Below are positions 44,903-52,566 of a stretch of 64,000 nucleotides of DNA, one piece after another. Origin of the DNA: an uncultured bacterium (GTDB lineage Bacteria > Hydrogenedentota > Hydrogenedentia > Hydrogenedentales > CAILVY01); contig CALEDJ010000029.1 of the NCBI GenBank assembly GCA_937951485.1, forward strand, positions 103,718 to 167,717, read 5' to 3'. Every line of letters begins with the position of its first letter. Within the stretch, counting starts at the first letter, position 1. The position numbers were made by a program, and so were the translations under genes. The notes under the pieces are model-generated. The model worked only from the letters and a program-made list of their open reading frames with translations. It did no database searches and had not been told where the DNA came from.

Positions 44903-47485
44903 GTGGTTCTTGTGAAATTCGCGTGGCTGCCCTTGTCCATCGCGGCATTCGCTGCGAATGCCCCCGCAGCAGAACTGACTGATGCACAGCGGACGGCGGT
45001 GGAGGGGCTGCGGCAGGGGCATTATTTCGCCTGGCCCACGCTCGACGCCGCGCAGTGGCAGGCGATTCATGAGAAGGCGCAGGCTTACTTCGACCGTTAT
45101 CATGCGGCGCATCTGCCGCAGGGCTTGAACGCGGACGTGCTCTGGACCGACCGCATGCGCACCGTGCCGCACAAGTACGACGGCATCGGCGACAGCGTGA
45201 CGTGGACCGGGCATTACCTGGCGGCGCTCGCCCTGAAACACCGTGTCACGGGGGACCCAGAGACGCGGCAGCGCATGGCCGCCGTGTTGGATACGTTCGA
45301 CATGCTGCTGGAGGTGTCCGGGCGGCCGGGCTATCTGCCGAGGTATGCGGGCGACGCATCGGACCCGGCCTACCGCGAATACTACAGCGTATACGGCAAG
45401 GGGCCGTCGCGGCGGCGGCCGGGCTTGGGCCGCCGCGCTTATCCTGGCGTGGAACCTTATGCGCAGTATGTGTGGCTGGGCAAGAGTTCGCGCGATACTT
45501 ACGACGGCGCGGCGTTGGGGTTGGCGAGCGTCATCGCTTTCGTGGAGGATGTGGCGTTGCAGACGCAGGCGCGGGGCATTGCCACGCGCCTCGGCGAACG
45601 CCTGGTGGCGGACCAGTGGTTCATTCGGGACGGACGCGGCTCGCTGACACACCCCTCTCCGCGCTGGCGCCTGGCCATGATGCGCCTGCTGATCAGCGCG
45701 AACCCGGAGCGTTTCGGGGGGCTTGCGCCGCGCTACGCCCGCTACGCGGAGCAGATGCCCCGGCGCGGGCCGCGTCTGCCGGGCAAAACCCACCGCAAAT
45801 ACTATCCTGCCAACCTGAATTTCGCGCGGCTATTCGTCCTGAACATCCTGGAGACGGACCCCGCCCGGCGCGAGCGCTTTCAGGCGGCACTGCGCAACAC
45901 CTATCTATGCCAATGCCACGATCATCTGAACGCCTATTTTGCCGCGATTTACATGCTTGCGACGGGCGACACGGAAGAGCCGCGCGCCCGTGCGACGTTT
46001 GAAAGCATGATGATTGATTTTCCGCCGCCGCCCAAGTGGGCGCGCTATGTGGACCACCGGGGAAAGGGCCTTCCCATGGCGGGAAAACATTTCACGCGCG
46101 ATGCGCAATATGTCAGCGAACGCATCCCGCGCGACTTCCTCTGGCAGCGTCCGCCCTGCCTGGCGCATGGCGGACAGGACATTCCGCGCGAGTATCCGGG
46201 AATTGATTTCTTTTTGCCGTATTGGCTGGGCCGCGCATGCGGGGTCGTGCCGGAGGATGTGGCGGCTGAACATTCCGTGCCGCCGAGGCGCGACGCTGTC
46301 GCGCCGTTGCCGCGCATCGCGGTGCGCAAAGACGCGGAACAACGCCCCATCTTCGTGCAGCAGGACACCGGCGAACGCTTCACGCCGCGCGGGTTCAACC
46401 ACACCGTGCTGGACGAACGCGCGGGCGGCTGGCATGCCACGTTCAACGTCGGCATGTACGACCCCGACGCGATGGAGGCGACGCTCGACGCGATGCGGCG
46501 CGTCGGCGCGAATGTCATCCGAGTGTGGGCATGGGGCTTTCAGAACGAGACGGGATTCACCGGGGAGCCGTCTGCGTCCGGGCTGAACGCCGCGTATATG
46601 GAGAATTTCGTGGACTTTTTGCGGCGCGCCGCGCACCACGGCATTTATGTCATGCCCATCCTGGATGAAACACCGCACAACGCCTGTTACGATGCAATCG
46701 CCGCCGAGGCGGAGGAAGAGGACGACGCGGAAGGCCATCGCGCGGGCGGTTACAATCGCCAATACCTCATGCCCGGGCCGCTCGCGGCCAAGTGCGCGGC
46801 TGCCCGCGATTTCATCCGCCACATCCGCGACGCCGACCCCGGCCTGTTGCAGGGCGTCTTCGGCTGGGCGCTGGCAAATGAGGTATGCGTCAGGGCGACG
46901 GAAGCGCCGTTCCGGCACACAGAGGGCATGGCGCGCATCGGCGGCAAGTCCTACGATATGGCCGACCCCGCGCAGCGGCAGGCGTGCTACGACGAGGCCA
47001 TTCTGCGCTGGGTCAATACGCTTGCGGACGCCATCAAGGAAGTGGACCCGCAGGCGCTGGTGACGGTGGGCATGTGGACCGCCGACGCGCATGGGCGTCC
47101 CGCGTTCAACGGCCTGCCCCTCGACGGACGCGACCCGCGGATCCCGCCGCGCCCCGCCGTGCTCGGCGGCCCGGAAAGCCGTCTCGACTTCCTCGACATC
47201 CACATTTACCCCTGGGACGGCACCTCGGCCGTGCGGCCCGACGCCCACGAGCACGGCCATGTCCTCATCCCGGTCGTCGTCGGCGAGTACGGCGTGTTCA
47301 AGAACAAAAGCATTGAGGAAGCGCGCGTCATGCTCCACGAAATGCTCGATCAGGCGTGGCGCCTCGGCTATCAGGGCGACCTCCACTGGATTTGGGACCT
47401 GACCGGCACCCCCGGCCAGACCTGGAGCGCTGTCGAGCACAACCTCGCGGATCACGTCATGCGCTGGCGCCCGCCGGTTTATTGA
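44903..47485 (+). CDS. secreted protein with alpha-helical N-terminal domain and GH5-like catalytic domain
   Basis: About 860 aa from GTG 44903 (GTG 44912 equally possible; no clear RBS). The signal peptide is 'KFAWLPLSIAAFAANAPAAE'. Residues ~30-470 are mainly helical and resemble an alpha/alpha barrel ('GDSVTWTGHYLAALALKHRV', 'YDGAALGLASVIAFVEDVA', 'CHDHLNAYFAAIYMLATGD'). Residues ~480-855 form a GH5-like barrel with 'FTPRGFNHTVL', 'VGANVIRVWAWGFQNE', acid/base Glu660 in 'FGWALANEVCV', 'FLDIHIYPWDG' and nucleophile Glu795 in 'VVVGEYGVF'. Probably an exported beta-mannanase/glucanase-type hydrolase. The stop overlaps the convergent radical SAM gene by 7 bp. Confidence 0.75.
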   Translation: MVLVKFAWLPLSIAAFAANAPAAELTDAQRTAVEGLRQGHYFAWPTLDAAQWQAIHEKAQAYFDRYHAAHLPQGLNADVLWTDRMRTVPHKYDGIGDSVTWTGHYLAALALKHRVTGDPETRQRMAAVLDTFDMLLEVSGRPGYLPRYAGDASDPAYREYYSVYGKGPSRRRPGLGRRAYPGVEPYAQYVWLGKSSRDTYDGAALGLASVIAFVEDVALQTQARGIATRLGERLVADQWFIRDGRGSLTHPSPRWRLAMMRLLISANPERFGGLAPRYARYAEQMPRRGPRLPGKTHRKYYPANLNFARLFVLNILETDPARRERFQAALRNTYLCQCHDHLNAYFAAIYMLATGDTEEPRARATFESMMIDFPPPPKWARYVDHRGKGLPMAGKHFTRDAQYVSERIPRDFLWQRPPCLAHGGQDIPREYPGIDFFLPYWLGRACGVVPEDVAAEHSVPPRRDAVAPLPRIAVRKDAEQRPIFVQQDTGERFTPRGFNHTVLDERAGGWHATFNVGMYDPDAMEATLDAMRRVGANVIRVWAWGFQNETGFTGEPSASGLNAAYMENFVDFLRRAAHHGIYVMPILDETPHNACYDAIAAEAEEEDDAEGHRAGGYNRQYLMPGPLAAKCAAARDFIRHIRDADPGLLQGVFGWALANEVCVRATEAPFRHTEGMARIGGKSYDMADPAQRQACYDEAILRWVNTLADAIKEVDPQALVTVGMWTADAHGRPAFNGLPLDGRDPRIPPRPAVLGGPESRLDFLDIHIYPWDGTSAVRPDAHEHGHVLIPVVVGEYGVFKNKSIEEARVMLHEMLDQAWRLGYQGDLHWIWDLTGTPGQTWSAVEHNLADHVMRWRPPVY

Positions 47486-49575
47486 CTCTTCAGCAGGTGC
47501 AGCATGAATCGGCTTGCGAAAAAAATCTCCCAGGCGACAGCAAAAGGCAGGCGTCCGATGTCCATGGTCAGGATGCGCCCGGATCGGATGCGTTCCCACA
47601 ATTCGCGGCGGTAGGCGTTGAATTGGCGGCGCCGGGCGACGTAGCGGATGGCGGCTTCTTCGTATCCCGCAAGGATGCGCTCGCTGATGTAGCGCCGCGC
47701 GTCCGCCACACGCACCCAGCCCTGCTGGACATCGAACCCATGGAGATAGCGTTCAACCTCCTGCGCCAGGGCGGCGATTCTGCGGCGGGCCGAGGCGCTG
47801 AAAGCGCCTCCGCCCGCGCTGACCTGGCGCATGCGTTCGGCGGCGGCGGCGATCATGGCGCGCGTCTCCTGCGCGGCTTCGTCATAGCGGCCGCGCAGGT
47901 TGCATTCCGCAATCCGCTCCTGCACCGCTTCCCAGCGTTCGCGCAGGTCCGCGAGCACGGCCCAGCGCGGGTCGCGCGGATTGCGCGTCAGCATCCAGAT
48001 TTCCTGGAATTCAAAAAACAATCCGGCATATTGCCGCGCGCCCCGCGCGACATCCTTGATACGCCGCCAGGCAAAGCGCAACAGGCCTTCGCGGGGAAAG
48101 ACGTTGCGGCGTGACAGCCGTTCCTTCAGCCGGAACAATCCCGTCGCCATGGGATGCACGCCCTCCAGCGCGGCGTAGCGGTACCAGGCCGCCAGCAGGA
48201 AGCGGTGCGTGTAGTGCGTCGGGGTGCGCAGCAGCCGTGTGACGATGTTTTCCTTGCTGTAGAGATACGCCATGGATGCGTGATAGCAGGCGCGCCACTC
48301 GCCGGGGCGCATGCGGGGATGCCGGAAGGTTTCGTGAAGTCCGTCGAAATTGTTGGGATCGGCATCCATCGGCACGTTCTGCCGCACCATGTCGTAATGG
48401 TCGCGGGATCCGGGCAGGGGCACCAGCATGAACAGCGACGCCAGGTCCACCTGGATCTTGTTGTGCAGGGTTTCCATGTCCTGTTGGACGGATTCCGGGG
48501 TATCGTGGGGCAGGCCGACGATATAGCCGACATGCACGAGCACGTCCTGGCGGTGCCAGGCGCGCACCATCTCGACGTAGTCCTCGACGCGGTTCTGGCG
48601 CTTGCCCACCGCTTCGAGGTTTTTCGGGTTGACGCTTTCCATGCCGATGAACGCGAGATAGCAGCCCGCCCGCGCGGCTTTCTCCACGAAGCGGGGGATG
48701 CGGTGGGCCTGCGTGTCGGTCTGCATCATGAAATCAACATCCAGGCCGCGCGCGCGCAGCGCGATCATGCCGTCGAGAATCTCCTCCCATGCGGGATTGC
48801 GCGCGAAGTTGTCGTCCGTGAAGAAATGCGTGCGGATGCCATTCGCGTAGTTTTCCTCGATCGCCTGCAGCACGCACGCCGCGGCCCGGTGTCGCATTTT
48901 ACGGCCTTGCACATTGATAATCGTGCAGAACGAGCAGTTGAACGGGCATCCCCGGCTGGTGTCAATCGTGGCCATTGTCCTGGTGAAGTACCGCCGCTGC
49001 ATCCGGAGGTCGCATCGCGGTACGGGGGCGTTCAGCAGGTCAGGGAAATCGCGAATGTCATAGACCGGCTGCATCTCGCCCGCGGCGGCGTCGCGCAGAA
49101 TGCCCTCCAGCGCGCCCGGCGCTTCCGCCTCGCCTTTGACCAGCGAGACCCCGGCGTCCAGCAGCGGCTGCAACTCCGGCGTCGGCCTGTCGAAGAGTGC
49201 CAGCATGCCGCTGACATGAAAGCCGCCGATCATCACCTGAACGCCGACCTCGCGCAATTGCAGCGCGATGTCCGCCGCGCGCGCGAACTGGTTGGTCTGC
49301 ACGCCGGTCAGGCCGACCACCACCCGCACGCCCGGCTTCCGGTTCATGCGCGCAATCCGCCTTATGGGAATCCGCTGGACGGTATCGTCCAGGGTTTCAA
49401 CCGTTACTGCAAAGTCTCCTGTGAACACGCTCGAATCCGCCAGAGAGCGGGTCAGTTGTTCCAGGCAGCACAGCGTATTCGATGGCAAGACCCCGCGCCA
49501 ATGACGGATGACATAGCCGTCGTCGTCGTAGCGCGAAGGGCGGATATAGACAACATGCAAGCGGTTAATGTCCAT
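47479..49575 (-). CDS. B12-binding-domain radical SAM protein
   Basis: A 698-aa protein. The N-terminal ~165 residues form a cobalamin-binding-like Rossmann domain ('VRVVVGLTGVQTNQFARAADIAL', 'VGVQVMIGGFHVSGM'), without a clear DxHxxG ligand. The radical SAM core follows with the Cys cluster 'DTSRGCPFNCSFCTII' at ~207-220, 'THFFTDDNFARNPAWEEILDG', 'CYLAFIGMESVNPKNL' and 'VHVGYIVGLPHDTPESVQQD'. The last ~250 residues are helical and Arg-rich with no family I can name. Such proteins modify lipids, hopanoids or peptides; the substrate is unknown. Confidence 0.85.
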   Translation of the reverse strand: MDINRLHVVYIRPSRYDDDGYVIRHWRGVLPSNTLCCLEQLTRSLADSSVFTGDFAVTVETLDDTVQRIPIRRIARMNRKPGVRVVVGLTGVQTNQFARAADIALQLREVGVQVMIGGFHVSGMLALFDRPTPELQPLLDAGVSLVKGEAEAPGALEGILRDAAAGEMQPVYDIRDFPDLLNAPVPRCDLRMQRRYFTRTMATIDTSRGCPFNCSFCTIINVQGRKMRHRAAACVLQAIEENYANGIRTHFFTDDNFARNPAWEEILDGMIALRARGLDVDFMMQTDTQAHRIPRFVEKAARAGCYLAFIGMESVNPKNLEAVGKRQNRVEDYVEMVRAWHRQDVLVHVGYIVGLPHDTPESVQQDMETLHNKIQVDLASLFMLVPLPGSRDHYDMVRQNVPMDADPNNFDGLHETFRHPRMRPGEWRACYHASMAYLYSKENIVTRLLRTPTHYTHRFLLAAWYRYAALEGVHPMATGLFRLKERLSRRNVFPREGLLRFAWRRIKDVARGARQYAGLFFEFQEIWMLTRNPRDPRWAVLADLRERWEAVQERIAECNLRGRYDEAAQETRAMIAAAAERMRQVSAGGGAFSASARRRIAALAQEVERYLHGFDVQQGWVRVADARRYISERILAGYEEAAIRYVARRRQFNAYRRELWERIRSGRILTMDIGRLPFAVAWEIFFASRFMLHLLKSQ

Positions 49576-49888
49576 GAAAACGGTTCCTCAATGTGGACGG
49601 GCGCGCCCGATACCCTTGGGCACGCCCAATACTGTTGCCGCGCGGCGCGCCTTGGCGCCCCACCGACGCCACTCAGTATCCGCTTTGCGGTCGGTATTTG
49701 TCAATGGGTCGGCTTTGTCCCGGGGAATCCGTGGCGTCAGGCGGGTCATTGCCGCAGGTGTTTGACCCATGAACGGCGCATATTCGGCGCATTCCTCAGC
49801 CCCGGGGCTTCTTGCTCATGCCCGTGTTATGGGGGTAAAGTATGGGGGATGCCCGGAGTTGACGGGGAAACCAGAAGGACGGCAAGCC
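49576..49888. other. divergent intergenic region, no gene seen
   Basis: About 310 bp between the leftward radical SAM gene and pdxJ. It probably holds promoters in both directions. I see no convincing coding potential or repeat apart from GC-rich short palindromes such as GCGCGGCGCGC near 49636-49650. Confidence 0.55.
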
Positions 49889-50611
49889 ATGATTGAACTG
49901 GGTGTGAATATTGATCATGTGGCGACGCTTCGCGAAGCGCGCAAGGGGCGCGTTCCCGATGTGATCGCGGCGGCGAAGATTTGCGAGATGGCCGGGGCGC
50001 ATCAGATCACGGTGCATCTGCGGCAGGACCGTCGGCACATCCAGGACCATGACGTGGAGGCGCTGAAGCAGGTGCTGTTGGTGCGGTTGAACCTCGAGAT
50101 GGGGGCGACGGACGAAATCATCGCCGTGGCGCACCGCATCCGGCCGCACTCGGTCTGCCTGGTGCCGGAACACCGCCAGGAAATCACCACCGAAGGCGGG
50201 CTGGACGTAGCCGCCCAAATCCCGCGCCTGAGGGAAGTCGTCAAAGGCATGCATGACCGCGGCATCCATGTCAGCATGTTTATTGACCCGGAAGAGAAAC
50301 AGGTGGATGCCAGCGCCGAGACAGGCGCGGATTACGTGGAACTGCATACGGGGGCCTATGCCAACGCAGAGGGCGGCAAGCGGGATTCCGAACTTGAGCG
50401 ACTGGAAACCTGCGCGGAACATGTAAGGTTGACGTCGTTGAAACTTCATGCCGGACACGGCCTCACCGTGCGCAACCTCGAACCCGTCGCCATGATCCCC
50501 GGCCTGTGCGAGGTCAATATCGGCCATGACATCGTCGCCCGCGCCCTTTTTATCGGTTTGGAGAACGCTGTTGCCGAGATTCTCGACATACTCCATGAGT
50601 GTTCTTTGTAA
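49889..50611 (+). CDS. pdxJ: pyridoxine 5'-phosphate synthase
   Basis: A 240-aa protein, full length for PdxJ. Signatures 'LGVNIDHVATLREARKG', 'DVIAAAKICEMAGAHQITVHLRQDRRHIQDHDV', 'NLEMGATDEIIAVA', 'VCLVPEHRQEITTEGGLDV', 'VSMFIDPEEKQVDAS', 'VELHTGAYAN', 'LHAGHGLTVRNL' and 'EVNIGHDIVARALFIGLENAV' include the catalytic His and Glu positions. It condenses 1-deoxyxylulose 5-phosphate with 3-amino-2-oxopropyl phosphate to pyridoxine phosphate in the DXP-dependent vitamin B6 pathway. AGAAGGAC is upstream of the ATG. Confidence 0.97.
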   Translation: MIELGVNIDHVATLREARKGRVPDVIAAAKICEMAGAHQITVHLRQDRRHIQDHDVEALKQVLLVRLNLEMGATDEIIAVAHRIRPHSVCLVPEHRQEITTEGGLDVAAQIPRLREVVKGMHDRGIHVSMFIDPEEKQVDASAETGADYVELHTGAYANAEGGKRDSELERLETCAEHVRLTSLKLHAGHGLTVRNLEPVAMIPGLCEVNIGHDIVARALFIGLENAVAEILDILHECSL

Positions 50612-50777
50612 CCGCGCGTGTTCTTTGTAACCGCTCCACGATACGGCCCCCCCGACCGGAACCCGCCGGTCACCCTTTTCTCAAAGGGGAAGCAGTTGCC
50701 CTGTCGCGAGGCTATTCCCAGACCCTTGGGACCGGACCACAGCCGACATGCCGCACGGTGCAGAAATATCAGAAGAA

Positions 50778-50814
50778 CCCCCCCTTGGGCGGGGGGGCGC
50801 GCAGCGCCGGGGGA
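50778..50814 (-). repeat. inverted single copy of the CCCCGGCGCT...AAGGGGG repeat family
   Basis: The reverse complement reads CCCCCGGCGCTGCGCGCC followed by a C-rich stretch and AAGGGGGGG. It matches the units at 13397-13533 apart from a few changes. Confidence 0.65.
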
Positions 50815-50840
50815 TGTCAAAGCAAACGGGCAGAATGTTG

Positions 50841-50953
50841 TTCAGAAGGCATGTGCGAAATGGGCGTTCAAGACCTCAATCCCATCAGAAATCCCGGATA
50901 TTTCGCGCTCTCAAGCGCGGAAACAGCCCATTTCGCGAATGCCTGTTCAGGAA
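50841..50953. repeat. imperfect inverted repeat, ~113 bp
   Basis: Left arm TTCAGAAGGCATGTGCGAAATGGGC split over 50841-50865; right arm 50926-50953 (GCCCATTTCGCGAATGCC then TGTTCAGGAA). The GCGAAATGGGC part is perfect over 11 bases; outer parts have mismatches. No coding content between the arms. A hairpin or MITE-like remnant. Confidence 0.6.
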
Positions 50954-51016
50954 TCTTCGCGTGATTTGATTTGTTTTCCAGGCGATACAGGGGGATGAAC
51001 CCGAAGGAGAACAACG

Positions 51017-51598
51017 ATGAAAACACGCTATGGAGTATGTGGTCTTGTGGTCATTGTCGTCGCCGCGGGCGCGGCGGCCGATTCCTATGAAATTGATCCC
51101 GTGCACGCAAGCCTGATTTTCCGCATCAAGCATCTGGGTGTTGCCAATTTCTACGGGATGTTTACCGAGATGGCCGGAACCTACCGCTATGATCCCGAAA
51201 ACGCCGAGGAAAACCATGTTGATGTGACAGTCAAGACCGCAAGTGTCGCCACGGCGAACAAGGCGCGCGACGAACACTTGCGCAGCGCCGACTTTTTTGA
51301 CGTGGAGAAACACCCGGAAATGCGGTTTGTGAGTCGGGAATGGAAAACGACCGGGGAACATACCTACGATGTGATCGGCGATCTTACGCTGCTCGGCGTG
51401 ACAAAGCCTGTGACGGCCCGGGTGGAATTTACCGGCGAAGGCGAGGGCATGCAGGGAGATTACCGCACCGGTTTCGAGGCGATTTTCGAAATCCGCCGCA
51501 GCGAATTCGGCATGACCAAGTATCTCCCGGTTCTGCTGGGTGATGAAGTGCGCATCATCCTCAGCGTGGAAGGCCTCCGGCGGGACGGCGAATCCTGA
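51017..51598 (+). CDS. secreted YceI-family protein
   Basis: A 193-aa protein with a signal peptide (VCGLVVIVVAAGAAADS). YceI (lipid-binding beta-barrel) features: 'YEIDPVHASLIFRIKHLGVANFYGMFTEMAG', 'HVDVTVKTASVATANKARDEHLRSADFFDVEKHPEM', 'VIGDLTLLGVTKPVTARVEF', 'GFEAIFEIRRSEFGMTKYLP' and 'LGDEVRIILSVEG'. Members bind isoprenoid-like lipids in the periplasm; the physiological role here is unknown. Strong RBS AAGGAGAA. The 3' end overlaps the opposite-strand small gene by 38 bp. Confidence 0.93.
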   Translation: MKTRYGVCGLVVIVVAAGAAADSYEIDPVHASLIFRIKHLGVANFYGMFTEMAGTYRYDPENAEENHVDVTVKTASVATANKARDEHLRSADFFDVEKHPEMRFVSREWKTTGEHTYDVIGDLTLLGVTKPVTARVEFTGEGEGMQGDYRTGFEAIFEIRRSEFGMTKYLPVLLGDEVRIILSVEGLRRDGES

Positions 51599-51788
51599 TC
51601 TTGTCGCGGAATGTAATGACCGGGACCGGCCGCGCGCCCGCAAGCGGCGTACCCTCCGTGTCCACGAGCACGCCGTGAATATTCGCCGTCTCCGGCGGTT
51701 CCGCCCATGCGGCCGCAGCGATCAGGAACAAGACTGCGAAAACTACCGGTTTCCCCACAATGCCAACATCGTGAAATTCACTATCCAT
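51561..51788 (-). CDS. short secreted protein, possibly a truncated carboxypeptidase-regulatory-like protein
   Basis: A 75-aa frame from ATG 51788, with a good RBS (GGGAGGGC) about six bases upstream. Residues ~12-28 'KPVVFAVLFLIAAAAWAEPP' form a signal peptide. The mature start 'ANIHGVLVDTEGTPLAGARP' looks like the first strand of a CarboxypepD_reg-like domain. It then ends after 'ITFRDKIRIRRPAGGLPR', too short for a whole domain (~80 residues), so the gene may be 3'-truncated. Its 3' end lies antisense over the end of the YceI-family gene. Confidence 0.55.
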   Translation of the reverse strand: MDSEFHDVGIVGKPVVFAVLFLIAAAAWAEPPETANIHGVLVDTEGTPLAGARPVPVITFRDKIRIRRPAGGLPR

Positions 51789-52041
51789 GCGTTTGCCCTC
51801 CCGTGGCAGCACAGGTTTTCCCCGGTACTTGCCCACCTGTACTGCCTCACTGCGACGAAGTGCCCCACTTTTGCAAAAAAGGCCAACACAAGCCACCCTC
51901 TACGCTGCGTCGTCCATTACCTACCCTTTTCCGTATATCAGTCAACACTTTTCTTAGGGGCTGTTCTGTAATGGCGGCTTGCCGGGCGATGGACTGTGGG
52001 CTTAGCCGGATGGTATACTGAAAGGAAAGGAAATCCATTCC

Positions 52042-52563
52042 ATGCTTTGCCAGAAATGCCATAAGAACCTTGCCACGGTGCGGTATGCGGAGGTTGTGGA
52101 CGGGAAGGTGACGGAGCAGCACCTGTGCGGCGAGTGCCTGAAGCAGCACCAGCAGAACGCCGCCAAGGGTTTTGAACTGGCCGGCCCGGCCCCGATGTTG
52201 CGGCGTCCCCGTCAGGAGCGCGCCGCGCGCGACGTGGTGCGCACAGAGAAGGCGTGCCCGTCGTGCGGGGCATTGTTGAGCCGGGTGACGGATTCGGGCA
52301 AGGCGGGCTGCAGCGCGTGCTATGAACATTTCGGCAGCCAGATTGAGTCGCTGCTGGAGGGCATGCACCGGGCGTTGCGGCACAACGGCAAGGTATTCCG
52401 GCTGGACGATACCCGCGCCCGGTTGCGCGGGGATTTGCAGACGAAGCGCGCGCTGTTGCGCAGCGCGCTGCGCACCGAGAACTACGAGGAGGCGGCGCGG
52501 CTCCGCGACGAAATCCGCTGCCTCGAACAAGGACTGCACATTTCGGAATCCGGAGCGGAATAG
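52042..52563 (+). CDS. mcsA: McsA-like protein: zinc-finger and UvrB/UvrC (UVR) motif
   Basis: A 173-aa protein. Two treble-clef-like zinc sites are intact: 'MLCQKCHKNLATV' with 'HLCGECLKQH', and 'KACPSCGALLSRV' with 'AGCSACYEHF'. The C-terminal UVR motif is 'LRTENYEEAARLRDEIRCLEQ' (split here: LRTENYEEAARLRDE, IRCLEQG). McsA activates the arginine kinase McsB and acts as a ClpC adaptor in Firmicutes. It is the first gene of an mcsA-mcsB-clpC-bamA run; the next gene begins 3 bp after its stop. No ctsR is seen. AAAGGAAAGGAAA lies upstream. Confidence 0.9.
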   Translation: MLCQKCHKNLATVRYAEVVDGKVTEQHLCGECLKQHQQNAAKGFELAGPAPMLRRPRQERAARDVVRTEKACPSCGALLSRVTDSGKAGCSACYEHFGSQIESLLEGMHRALRHNGKVFRLDDTRARLRGDLQTKRALLRSALRTENYEEAARLRDEIRCLEQGLHISESGAE

Positions 52564-52566
52564 GCC

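Larger units (their letters stand above)
50612..51016. other. intergenic region with several repeats, no gene seen
   Basis: About 400 bp. It starts with a duplicated GTGTTCTTTGTAACCG (around 50598-50633), then has a GC-rich REP-like repeat (50778-50814) and an imperfect hairpin (50841-50953). AAGGAGAACAACG at its end is the ribosome binding site of the YceI-family gene. Confidence 0.65.
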
